Shown piece after piece: positions 6,516 through 13,550 of a DNA stretch of 15,576 nucleotides (its first letter is position 1; every line of letters starts with the position of its first letter). The notes under the pieces were generated by a model that was not told where the DNA came from, ran no database searches, and saw only the letters and a program-made list of their open reading frames with translations. The position numbers were made by a program, and so were the translations under genes. Origin of the DNA: an uncultured Gemmatimonadales bacterium (GTDB taxonomy: Bacteria > Gemmatimonadota > Gemmatimonadetes > Longimicrobiales > Gaopeijiaceae); the NCBI GenBank assembly GCA_937983085.1, contig CALJKZ010000382.1:1-15576 (forward strand). Direction: 5' to 3'.

Positions 6516-7052
6516 TCAGTCCAGATGTTTTCGCATGAGCATCCGAGCCCGATGCAACTGTGACTTGGACGTCCCCACCGACACGCCCAGCGTCTCGGCG
6601 ATCTCGTCATGGCTGTAGCCTTCGACGTCGTAGAGGACGAAGACGTCGCGGGCTCGCTCGGGTAGCTCGCCCATGGCCCGCTCCAGGTCCATGGCGTGTC
6701 CCGAAGACCGGCGAACCGGCGCAGCCAAGCGGTTGAGGAGACCTTCGCCGTGCGCCCGATGCGACTGGCGCCTGCGCAGGGTCTCCCGACGACTGAGTAC
6801 GTGATTGATGGCGAGGCGGTGCAGCCATGTCCCGAACTTGGAGTCCCCCTTGAAGGTCCCCAGCTTGTTCCAGGCACGGATGAACACCTCCTGCGTAAGA
6901 TCCTCGGCCACGTCGTCTCCCACCATTCGGATGCAGAGCGCATGGATCCGTCCGACGTGCTCGCGATACAGCCGCTCGAACGCCGCGTGATCACCGTCCG
7001 CCGCCCGGCGGACGTCAGCCTGCTCGAAGTGCTCTGGCACCCGTTGTCCCAA
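6516..7052 (-). CDS. ECF-type RNA polymerase sigma factor
   Basis: The product has sigma region 2 (DHAAFERLYREHVGRIHALC, then DDVAEDLTQEVFIRAWNKL, then FGTWLHRLAINHVLSRRE) and, after a short variable linker, region 4. Region 4 reads AMGELPERARDVFVLYDVEGYSHDEIAETLGVSVGTSKSQLHRAR, listed here in pieces of one helix-turn-helix: ELPERARDVFVLYD and EIAETLGVSVGTSKSQ. Regions 1 and 3 are absent, as in ECF (group 4) factors. The start is uncertain. TTG 7052 has GAGG four bases upstream and gives 178 residues, GTG 7040 is close, and ATG 7094 lacks a ribosome site and overlaps a candidate promoter -10. The frame is open further, to 7265, but that stretch runs opposite the phosphodiesterase gene. It heads the operon with its anti-sigma factor and three DUF4097 genes, which are its most likely targets. 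Confidence 0.9.
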   Translation of the reverse strand: MGQRVPEHFEQADVRRAADGDHAAFERLYREHVGRIHALCIRMVGDDVAEDLTQEVFIRAWNKLGTFKGDSKFGTWLHRLAINHVLSRRETLRRRQSHRAHGEGLLNRLAAPVRRSSGHAMDLERAMGELPERARDVFVLYDVEGYSHDEIAETLGVSVGTSKSQLHRARMLMRKHLD

Positions 7053-7093
7053 GTTGCCTCTGGTTTCGGTCCATTTTCCTTTCGTACACTGCA

Positions 7094-7122
7094 TTGGACG
7101 GTATGGGGGGCGTCGGGGTTGG
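7094..7122 (-). promoter_or_regulatory. Candidate ECF-type autoregulatory promoter of the sigma operon
   Basis: On the minus strand CCAACC (7122-7117) and CGTCCAA (7100-7094) are 16 bases apart. Many ECF promoters have an AAC-containing -35 box and a CGTC -10 box at this spacing. Transcription would begin near 7087, upstream of the TTG at 7052. It rests on two short boxes only. Confidence 0.35.
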
Positions 7123-7173
7123 AACCCGGCGTCCGCCCACCCCAATCTCGGTTTCAGGGAGGCTCCGCACCAC

Positions 7174-7941
7174 ATGAACGATCCGTTCGCGCTCCGGGGA
7201 GACGTCGAGATCGTGGCCCACCGTGGCTTCAGCGCAGCCGCTCCCGAGAACACCATGGCCGCCATCGTGGCGGGGCTGGAAGCCGGGGCCGACGCCGTGG
7301 AGTTCGACCTTCACACCGCGGCCGACGGGACAGCCGTCCTGCTCCACGACGAGACCCTACGACGCACCACCGGCGGTCGAGGTAAGGTCACGGAACGGAC
7401 CGTCGCCGAACTCGGCGCTCTTGATGCCGGGAGTTGGTTCTCCAGCGAGTTCACGGGGGAGCCTGTTCCGACGCTCCGCACGGCTCTCGGCGCACTCGCC
7501 GCGAGCGACGCCAGGATCTATGCGGAGGTGAAGGGCGTCGGGGATGTCGGCGACCTCGACGGCATCGTGGCCGACGTGCACGAGGCCGGCGTCGCCTCCC
7601 GGACGGTCTACATCTCCATGACGTGGGAGTACCTCCACGCCATCCGCGAGGCCGACCCCGACGCACTCCTGGGCTACATCGTCGAGCGGCGGAGGCGGAC
7701 GGACGACGCCCTCTACCTGGCCACGGGGGACCCGAACGCCCTTCTCGACTTCGATGCGCGCATCCTCTTGAAGGAACCCACACTGGCCGAGCGGGCGCGT
7801 GAGGCGGACATCCCGCTGGCGTGCTGGACGGTGGATTCGCCTCACGACGCCGAGGCCATGGTGGGGATGGGGGTTCCGCGTATCACCACCAACCGGGTCC
7901 GGCGCATGGTGGAGTGGCGAGACGCCCGCTCACCCGGCTGA
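7174..7941 (+). CDS. Glycerophosphodiester phosphodiesterase
   Basis: The 255-residue, single-domain enzyme hydrolyses glycerophosphodiesters to glycerol-3-phosphate and an alcohol, using a TIM barrel and a divalent metal. The catalytic signature is complete: IVAHRGFSAAAPENT (His16, Arg17), VEFDLH with metal ligands Glu43 and Asp45, LLHDETLRRTT (His58, Asp59), YAEVK (Glu118, Lys120) and the late CWTVD strand (218-221). No signal peptide or membrane segment is present, so it is cytoplasmic. ATG 7174 has AGGGAGG 11 bases upstream and starts just before the domain. An in-frame ATG at 7054 would add 40 unlikely residues across the divergent promoter region. It diverges from the sigma operon and converges on the histidine kinase gene with only 24 bases between stops. 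Confidence 0.95.
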   Translation: MNDPFALRGDVEIVAHRGFSAAAPENTMAAIVAGLEAGADAVEFDLHTAADGTAVLLHDETLRRTTGGRGKVTERTVAELGALDAGSWFSSEFTGEPVPTLRTALGALAASDARIYAEVKGVGDVGDLDGIVADVHEAGVASRTVYISMTWEYLHAIREADPDALLGYIVERRRRTDDALYLATGDPNALLDFDARILLKEPTLAERAREADIPLACWTVDSPHDAEAMVGMGVPRITTNRVRRMVEWRDARSPG

Positions 7942-7965
7942 CGCACGTCGAGAGGATGGTGTCGA

Positions 7966-9861
7966 CTACGCCGCGGTGGGCGGCTCTTCGGGGGATTCGC
8001 CCGTAGGACCCGTAGGAGAGGAGTCCCCGGCGGATTCGTCCCCGTCCACATCAGGCTTCGGAGGCCCTTCCTTGGGGATCCGGATCTTGAACTCGCTCCC
8101 CTTCCCCTCCTCCGTGGAGACGCTGGCATCGCCGCCGTGGGCGACAGCGACGCCGCGAACGATGGTGAGCCCCAGACCCGCCGCGCCACGGTCCGTCCCT
8201 TCCGATTGCGAAAAGCGATCGAAGAGGGTGTCGATGAGTCTCTCAGGGACGCCGGGCCCGGTGTCGGTGACGGAGATGACCACATGGTCTCCATCCTCCC
8301 GGGCCGAGAGGGTGATCCGTCCACCTTCCGGCGTTACGCGGATGGCGTTGTCCAGCAGATTCGACAACGCCTGCAGGATCCGGTCGGCATCGATGCGCGC
8401 CTCCGCCTCCCCCTCGGGTGGCAGCACAGCCAGACGGATGCCCTTGTCCGCAGCCTGATCCCGGAACAGATCGGACGCCTCTTCGAGGATGGGCTGCAGG
8501 TCCTCCCGCAGCAGACGCACGACCAGCGCATCCGCTTCGATGCGCGAGACGTCGAGGAGATCCTCGATGAGGCGCTGCATCCTCTTTCCCGAGCGGTGGA
8601 TGATCTCGGCCTGCCGCAGGCGCTGCTCCTCGTCCAAGGGGAGGTCGATGAGGAGCTCGGCCGCTGCGAGGGCCACCCCTAGGGGATTCCGCAGATCGTG
8701 GGACACGATGGAGACCACGTCCTCCCGCTGCTTGATGGCCCGCTCCAGCTCGCCTTGCCGCTTGAGCGTCTCCGTCATGTCTGTGAAGGTGAGCACGGCA
8801 CCACGCAGCTCGAGGCCATCGACCATGGGGCGGAGGGACCATCGGGCGGGGAACGGCACCCTCTTCCGACTCCATAGCACGGCATCGGGGCCCGACTCCA
8901 GCGGGCGACCCTCACGGATGGCCAGAAGCAGCTCCGATTCCTCCCGGGGCCACGGCGTGGCATCGGAGCGGGTATGGAACACGGTGTCGTGGACGTCCCG
9001 GCCGAGGATCTCCGACTGGGTGAAGCCCAACAGGAGCTCACCGGCGCGGTTCAGGGAGATGCAGCGACCGCCCAGGTCGATGCCCAGCACGCCGTCGCCC
9101 GTGGCCTCCAGAAGGGCGTCGACCTCCCGACGGGCACGGACCGCCTCCTGACGTCGGAGCTCCCGTTCGATGGTGAGGTCCCGGTAGCGGTAGGCGACGC
9201 GCGCCACGATGAGCGTGGCGAAGAACGCCAGCGCCGCCAGCCCACGGGTGATGGTCGTCTGCAGCGTGAGCTGGCTCTCCATACGGCTGCGCGCCAGGTC
9301 GACTTCAGCCTCGATGGCGAGGTCGAGCTCACGGGCGGCACTCTGCAGTTCGTCGAAGCGCTCGAACACTTCGGCCCGGTGGGCCGGATCGAGTCTGGGC
9401 TCGACCGGCAGGTCGAGGGGCGGATTGAACATGAACTCGTTGAGGAACCGCCAGTCCGTGGACGCCGCACTGAGGCGGGCCACCCGCTCGAAGGCGCATA
9501 CGTTCTGGGCGCAGTCGCGTTGTTCCGCCTCGGCAAGTTCATCGACGCGGCGGGCCAGGTCGCGAAGATCGTCCAGCGCCTCGTCCTCATCGGCGATGGC
9601 CCGGTTGTACTGCTGGCGGAGGGTTCGGTCGCCGGTGATGAGGTAGCGCTCGATGCGCGCCATCTGGCGAGCCTTGAGGAGGCGGAGCTCCGAGCTTCGC
9701 CGGGCCGCCGGCTCCAGAACGTCGGTGATCCGGGCCTGGAGCTCTGCGACCCGCTGCCCGAAGTAGGCGGGAACGGCCACGAGGGCCCCCAGCGCGAGAA
9801 CGACGAAGCCGAGAGCCACGAGCCCCCGGATCCCGGGAGCCCGCGTCGCCTTATCGGCCAT
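7966..9861 (-). CDS. Membrane sensor histidine kinase with CHASE3-like sensor and PAS domain
   Basis: The 631-residue kinase has two membrane segments (about 11-31 and 207-223) bracketing a helical periplasmic domain. That domain includes ARIERYLITGD, typical of CHASE3-like four-helix sensors, and Cys117/Cys122. A PAS domain follows (about 245-365, LLEATGDGVLGIDLGG ... LTFTDMTE). HisKA carries the phospho-accepting His388 in VSHDLRNPL. The ATPase domain shows N501-LLDN-505, DTGPGVP (533-538), FDRF (547-550) and GLGLTI (562-567). All catalytic boxes look intact. The last 35 residues are a Pro/Asp/Glu/Ser/Gly-rich tail that is probably disordered. No response regulator lies in the window, so its partner is elsewhere. 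It starts 17 bases after the flavoprotein stop and is likely co-transcribed with it. The signal is unknown; redox or substrate sensing for that operon is inference. Confidence 0.93.
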   Translation of the reverse strand: MADKATRAPGIRGLVALGFVVLALGALVAVPAYFGQRVAELQARITDVLEPAARRSSELRLLKARQMARIERYLITGDRTLRQQYNRAIADEDEALDDLRDLARRVDELAEAEQRDCAQNVCAFERVARLSAASTDWRFLNEFMFNPPLDLPVEPRLDPAHRAEVFERFDELQSAARELDLAIEAEVDLARSRMESQLTLQTTITRGLAALAFFATLIVARVAYRYRDLTIERELRRQEAVRARREVDALLEATGDGVLGIDLGGRCISLNRAGELLLGFTQSEILGRDVHDTVFHTRSDATPWPREESELLLAIREGRPLESGPDAVLWSRKRVPFPARWSLRPMVDGLELRGAVLTFTDMTETLKRQGELERAIKQREDVVSIVSHDLRNPLGVALAAAELLIDLPLDEEQRLRQAEIIHRSGKRMQRLIEDLLDVSRIEADALVVRLLREDLQPILEEASDLFRDQAADKGIRLAVLPPEGEAEARIDADRILQALSNLLDNAIRVTPEGGRITLSAREDGDHVVISVTDTGPGVPERLIDTLFDRFSQSEGTDRGAAGLGLTIVRGVAVAHGGDASVSTEEGKGSEFKIRIPKEGPPKPDVDGDESAGDSSPTGPTGESPEEPPTAA

Positions 9862-9878
9862 GGTGCTCGTCCGTTCGA

Positions 9879-11201
9879 CTACTCGTCGAAGTCGAGGTCG
9901 CCCTCTCCCTCATCGAAGGTATCCTCCAGCAGACGGAAGCTCGCGTTGAGCTCCTCGTCGGTCTCGGTACCGAAGACGCGGCCGGCAATGTACTCGCCGA
10001 GGACCGGACCCTGCTTGAAGGACTCGGCCTGCCCGCCACCCGCCAGCCACACGTTGTCGAGGTCGGGGTGGGTGTCGATGATGAAGTTCCGGCTCACCGT
10101 GGAGCAGTAGTGGCAGGCCCGGGTCTCGTTGATGATCCCTTCGGCCAGGGCCGGGAAGAAGTCGGCCAGAATCTCCCGCGGACGCGCGTGCCGATCCTCC
10201 GGAACCCATCGCTGGCTCGTGTCGGGGTCGTTCCCTCGGTCGCCGCCGGTCCGGATCCGGAAGCCCCGATTGTCGCCCGGTAGTGCCGGCCATCCGGTGC
10301 AGCCGGGCACGCCGTAGCTGGGACAGTTGGGCCATTCGAAGCTGTGGTCCCCCGGCCGCGTGGCGAAGTAGTAGACGTGCCCGATGGCGTTGGCCGAGTA
10401 ACGCTTGCCGAGAAGCTCAGGCAGGAAGTGGTGGAACCACGCCCCGGTGGCGTACACGAACAAGCCCGCCTCGAGACGCTCCCCGTTATCGAGGTGTACG
10501 TTCTGAAGCGTCCGGCCATCGGCATCACCATGGAAAGCCTTGGCGATGCGGATCTCTCCGCCCTCCTGTTGGAAGACCCGTGCCACCGATTCGATGGCGC
10601 GACGCGCCCGGACCACGCCGGCGGAGGGCTCATAGATGGCATGCTCCATCCCCGGCGTGTGGATCTGAGGCCACCGGTAACGAACCTCCTCCGGGGTCAG
10701 CCGCTCATACGGATGACCGAGGATGTCCCAGTTCTCCATGGAGTTTTCCATGGAAAAGCTCAGCTCGTCCCTCATGATGAGGTCGCCGGTCTCGTAGTAC
10801 AGACGGGGCAGCAGGGAGTCGGTGTGCTCCTCGTCCCACTCCTTCCACTTCTGCATGGAGCGGATGGCCCACTTGGCCCACTGCAGGCCAGTCTCCCGAC
10901 CGCCGTAGCTGCTCCGTACGCCACGGGTCTCCCCGCCGGAGGCCGACTTGGAGTTCCCGGGCCCGTACTGGTCCAGGAGGAGGACGTTCATGCCCCCGCG
11001 TTGGAGGTTGAGGGCCGTCCACGCCCCGAAGTTGCCGGCCCCCACCACGACGACGTCCGGCACCTGGCCACGCCGGACCCAGGGGGCCTCCACCGGTTTC
11101 TTCGCATCGGGGGTCTCCGAAGCCCCCACGCGCTGCCCCGTCACGGCCAGGCCTGCGCCCGCCGTGGCCGCCTTGAGGAAGTCGCGTCGATCCAGAGTCA
11201 T
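9879..11201 (-). CDS. Tat-exported FAD-dependent oxidoreductase, sarcosine oxidase (DAO) family
   Basis: The 440-residue precursor has a Tat signal (LDRRDFLKAATAGAGLAVTG, with twin Arg5-Arg6), so it folds with its flavin before export. The Rossmann motif is GAGNFG (54-59), with Asp77 closing the second strand for ribose binding. The C-terminal FAD_oxidored/DAO part contains ACHYCSTVSRNFIID. Compared with remembered SolA and monomeric sarcosine oxidase sequences, Cys363 falls at the Cys that binds FAD covalently, followed by the conserved FIID and by SFKQG. The oxygen-activating Lys of sarcosine oxidase appears to be Arg315. The family oxidises secondary or tertiary amines and N-methyl amino acids; the substrate here is unknown. 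It begins two bases after the cytochrome c stop, which suggests an electron-transfer pair. A small SMEN-SMEN duplication (150-157) and an acidic C-terminal tail are peculiar. Confidence 0.88.
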   Translation of the reverse strand: MTLDRRDFLKAATAGAGLAVTGQRVGASETPDAKKPVEAPWVRRGQVPDVVVVGAGNFGAWTALNLQRGGMNVLLLDQYGPGNSKSASGGETRGVRSSYGGRETGLQWAKWAIRSMQKWKEWDEEHTDSLLPRLYYETGDLIMRDELSFSMENSMENWDILGHPYERLTPEEVRYRWPQIHTPGMEHAIYEPSAGVVRARRAIESVARVFQQEGGEIRIAKAFHGDADGRTLQNVHLDNGERLEAGLFVYATGAWFHHFLPELLGKRYSANAIGHVYYFATRPGDHSFEWPNCPSYGVPGCTGWPALPGDNRGFRIRTGGDRGNDPDTSQRWVPEDRHARPREILADFFPALAEGIINETRACHYCSTVSRNFIIDTHPDLDNVWLAGGGQAESFKQGPVLGEYIAGRVFGTETDEELNASFRLLEDTFDEGEGDLDFDE

Positions 11202-11203
11202 GC

Positions 11204-11680
11204 CTACTCGCCCCGGATGGAGGCGAGGCTGATTCCGTCGAGGACGGCACGTTCGGCCGGAAGCTCGGCGCTCCCGGGCTCGAAGCCGTTCATTCGCATG
11301 ATGTACGTCACCACGGCCACCGCCTCGTCGGGCGTGAGGCTACCGGGCGCGGTCTCCGGCATGGAGCTCTGGATGAGGTTGTAGAGGTTGTAGGCGGAGC
11401 GCCGACTCCACTTGAACTTGAACTGCGAGTCGGAGAACTCGCTCGAGTAGTGGCACTCGGTGCACTGGGCCCTGAAGAGGTCCCTACCCCGGTCGGCCTG
11501 GTCGTCGGTGAAGGAAGCCGCCGCCATGGTCGTGGGAGCGGGATCGGCAGCCGGAGCTGCGGGTGCCTGGGCCGTGGTCTCGGGCGCTGGAGCCGGCATC
11601 GAATCGGTTCCACCGGACGACGCGCACGCCGCCAGGAGCGTTCCGACAAGGGCGAAGATGGGCTTGCTCTTCGGAGTCAT
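11204..11680 (-). CDS. Small class I cytochrome c lipoprotein
   Basis: The 158-residue precursor starts with a lipoprotein signal (MTPKSKPIFALVGTLLAAC, acylated Cys19). A 35-residue Ala/Pro/Thr-rich flexible linker follows, then a mini cytochrome c domain. Heme binding is shown by CTECH (Cys73, Cys76, His77). The probable sixth ligand is Met107 in SSMPETAPGSLTPDEA, the usual sequence around the distal Met. The closing helix AVAVVTYIMRMNGF also fits. The layout suggests a membrane-tethered electron shuttle on the periplasmic side. It directly precedes the Tat flavoprotein (two-base gap, after TAG), its obvious candidate donor. The start lacks a clear Shine-Dalgarno sequence, but the lipobox position supports it. 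The 113 bases upstream (11681-11793) contain only short imperfect hairpins and no convincing promoter. Confidence 0.93.
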   Translation of the reverse strand: MTPKSKPIFALVGTLLAACASSGGTDSMPAPAPETTAQAPAAPAADPAPTTMAAASFTDDQADRGRDLFRAQCTECHYSSEFSDSQFKFKWSRRSAYNLYNLIQSSMPETAPGSLTPDEAVAVVTYIMRMNGFEPGSAELPAERAVLDGISLASIRGE

Positions 11681-11793
11681 GGGCTGGTGTCTGGGTTCGG
11701 GTCGCTAGGAAGAAAAGGCGGAGTGACGGGTCCGGCAAGCGGTTTTTCCGCGCAGCCCGTCCGGCTGGTACCCCGGCATTCCCGGCGGGATGC

Positions 11794-12891
11794 TCAGATC
11801 TTGAGATGGATGCCGCGGCGGTGGAGGATCCACATGACGCCGAGCCAGAAGACAACGTACGTCACCGCGAAAGCGAGGGAGCCAGGGTAGTCTCCCGCCC
11901 AGCTCTGGAAGGCGTTCTGATAGATCCAGCCGTAGAGAGAAGTTCCCTCGTCGACCCGGATCCGTGCCATGGCCTTCGTGACCATCCCCGACGCGACGAA
12001 GACCAGGATGGCGTTGCGTCCGTACACCACCATCCACTCCTGCCACGCGCCGCGAAGCCGCCGGACGTCGATGAGCCAGTAGAGAACGCCGAGAGCCACC
12101 AGGGCCGTCCCCGCCGTGAAGACCACGTACGAGCTCGTCCAGAGGTTCTTGTTGATGGGGAAGACGAGGCCCCATCCGAGTCCCACCACCGTCGCAACCA
12201 GGCCGACCGTGACGAGACCCCGTGTCTTCTCGACACCACTCGCCGGAGACCGAAGTCCCTCCCCGGTGAAGATGCCTAGAAGGGCGGTGGCAATGGCGGG
12301 AAGCGTGGAGAGGAGTCCCTCCGGATCCCACGTGCCCTGCCAGAGGTGGCCGTCGAGCAGAAGTCGATCCAGCCAACCGGCCAGGTTGCCGTCGGGACTC
12401 AGGTCACCCGCCCCGTACCCGGGCACGGGGACCCACATCATGACGGCCCAGTACCCCAGGAGGAGGAGCGCCGTGAGCCCCACTCGGGCGCCCATACCCA
12501 GGTACACGTAGGCCGTGGCGGCGAAGAAGTACACGAGACCGATGCGCTGGAGGACGCCGTAGTAGCGCATGGTGGTTACGTCGAAGTCGGGGACCGCCCG
12601 CATGGCCAACCCGAGCACGATGAGGACGGCGGACCGACGCGCGATGTGCCGGACGAGGTCGCCGCGGTGGGCGCCCTCCTCCAGGCGGCGGGCGAAGGAA
12701 TACGGTACCGCGACGCCCAGAATGAAGAGGAAGTACGGGAAGATGAGGTCGGTGGGCGTCCACCCGTGCCACGCCGCGTGGGCGAGGGGCGGATACACGT
12801 AGGCCCAGCTGCCCGGATTGTTGACGAGGATCATCCCGGCGATGGTAAGCCCGCGGAACGCATCCAACGACTGAACGCGGCCCCCGCTCAC
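11794..12891 (-). CDS. Multi-pass membrane acyltransferase, DUF5009/NagX (HGSNAT-like) family
   Basis: The 365-residue protein has about ten hydrophobic segments. It opens with VQSLDAFRGLTIAGMILVNN, the hallmark of the DUF5009/DUF1624 (heparan-alpha-glucosaminide N-acetyltransferase-like) family. The conserved loop HAAWHGWTPTDLIFPYFLF follows; it contains the His-x-x-Trp-x-Gly...Asp-Leu-Ile-Phe-Pro pattern around the active-site region of that superfamily. Later parts include FPINKNLWTSSYV and the closing YGRNAILVF segment, both typical. The family transfers acyl groups from the cytoplasmic CoA pool to sugars across the membrane. The acceptor here is unknown and could be a cell-wall or exopolysaccharide amino sugar. 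Translation starts at GTG 12891, which overlaps the mobA stop as GTGA, so it is coupled to the molybdenum cofactor genes although no functional link is known. Confidence 0.9.
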   Translation of the reverse strand: MSGGRVQSLDAFRGLTIAGMILVNNPGSWAYVYPPLAHAAWHGWTPTDLIFPYFLFILGVAVPYSFARRLEEGAHRGDLVRHIARRSAVLIVLGLAMRAVPDFDVTTMRYYGVLQRIGLVYFFAATAYVYLGMGARVGLTALLLLGYWAVMMWVPVPGYGAGDLSPDGNLAGWLDRLLLDGHLWQGTWDPEGLLSTLPAIATALLGIFTGEGLRSPASGVEKTRGLVTVGLVATVVGLGWGLVFPINKNLWTSSYVVFTAGTALVALGVLYWLIDVRRLRGAWQEWMVVYGRNAILVFVASGMVTKAMARIRVDEGTSLYGWIYQNAFQSWAGDYPGSLAFAVTYVVFWLGVMWILHRRGIHLKI

Positions 12892-13550
12892 GTCGACCTC
12901 GATGACGCGGGAGCGCTGGTCGCCTCGTCGCGGAGGCGCGCCTCGGCGGCGTCACGGTCGAGTGGGGTGTTCACATTCATGGAGGTCGCTTCGCCCTCCA
13001 CCTCCACGATCTGGCCGGCTACCCCTCGAAAGAGCGCCTGGGCCGCCAAGGTCCCCTCGTCCAGAAGTGCCGTCGCGGCACTCCGGCACCGGAGCGAGTA
13101 GACGGCACAGAGGGGCTCGAAGGGGGGCTTTCCCTCCCGGGCGGCGGCCACGGCATCCGTGCCTGGCGCGGCCGCACGGTACAGAGCCGCCAGGCGGGCG
13201 ACGGCCTCGGGGCCCACCAAGGGAAGGTCGGAGGCCAGGACGAAGACGGCGTCGAAGGGGCCCGACTCCGCGCGAGCCAACGCAGTCTCGATCCCCGCCA
13301 ATGGGCCACCGCCCGGCCGCAGGTCCGGGATCACCCGCCACTCTCCCCGGGGGGTCTCACGCCGAGCGGAGACGACCACCACGTCGTCGCAGGTCGCAGC
13401 GAGGGCGGTCACCGCACGGCGGAGCATGGACACCCCTCCCACCTCCACCCCCGTCTTGTCCCGACCGAAGCGGCGGGACGCCCCGCCTGCCAGGACGGCC
13501 CCCAGGAGGCAGCCCCCGTGGGAGGACCCGGAACGCGCGGATCGGTTCAT
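12888..13550 (-). CDS. mobA: Molybdenum cofactor guanylyltransferase MobA
   Basis: The 220-residue nucleotidyltransferase attaches GMP to molybdopterin to make the bis-MGD form used by DMSO-reductase-family enzymes. Its signatures are all present: the nucleotide-binding LAGGASRRFGRDK (20-32), the PDLRPGGGPLAGI loop (75-87), the metal-binding Asp in LASDLPLV (105-112), and NVNTPLD (192-198), close to the family's 'NINTPED' ending. It is cytoplasmic with no signal peptide. The ATG overlaps the fdhD stop in an ATGA, and its own stop overlaps the next gene start, so the chain is tightly coupled. Adjacency to fdhD and a molybdopterin oxidoreductase argues for MobA, rather than a xanthine-dehydrogenase-type cytidylyltransferase (MocA). 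Confidence 0.93.
   Translation of the reverse strand: MNRSARSGSSHGGCLLGAVLAGGASRRFGRDKTGVEVGGVSMLRRAVTALAATCDDVVVVSARRETPRGEWRVIPDLRPGGGPLAGIETALARAESGPFDAVFVLASDLPLVGPEAVARLAALYRAAAPGTDAVAAAREGKPPFEPLCAVYSLRCRSAATALLDEGTLAAQALFRGVAGQIVEVEGEATSMNVNTPLDRDAAEARLRDEATSAPASSRST

Noticed and set aside
7121..7148. GGAACCC as the -35 of an ECF promoter for the phosphodiesterase
   Set aside because: No matching CGTC-type -10 box is found at the right distance; only the -35-like half is seen.
8974..10110. A 378-codon open frame on the plus strand
   Set aside because: It is antisense to the histidine kinase and flavoprotein genes, whose domains are complete; no family motif in the shadow product.
10734..10757. 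Two adjacent palindromes (10 and 14 bases) as a possible operator
   Set aside because: They lie inside the flavoprotein coding region and encode the SMEN-SMEN duplication; a coding micro-duplication is the simpler explanation.
10344..11384. A 346-codon open frame on the plus strand
   Set aside because: It is antisense to the Tat flavoprotein and cytochrome c; the product has no recognisable domain.
11681..11793. Intrinsic terminator after the acyltransferase gene
   Set aside because: Only short stems (for example GCGG-AAAAA-CCGC) are present, none followed by a T-run at the proper place.
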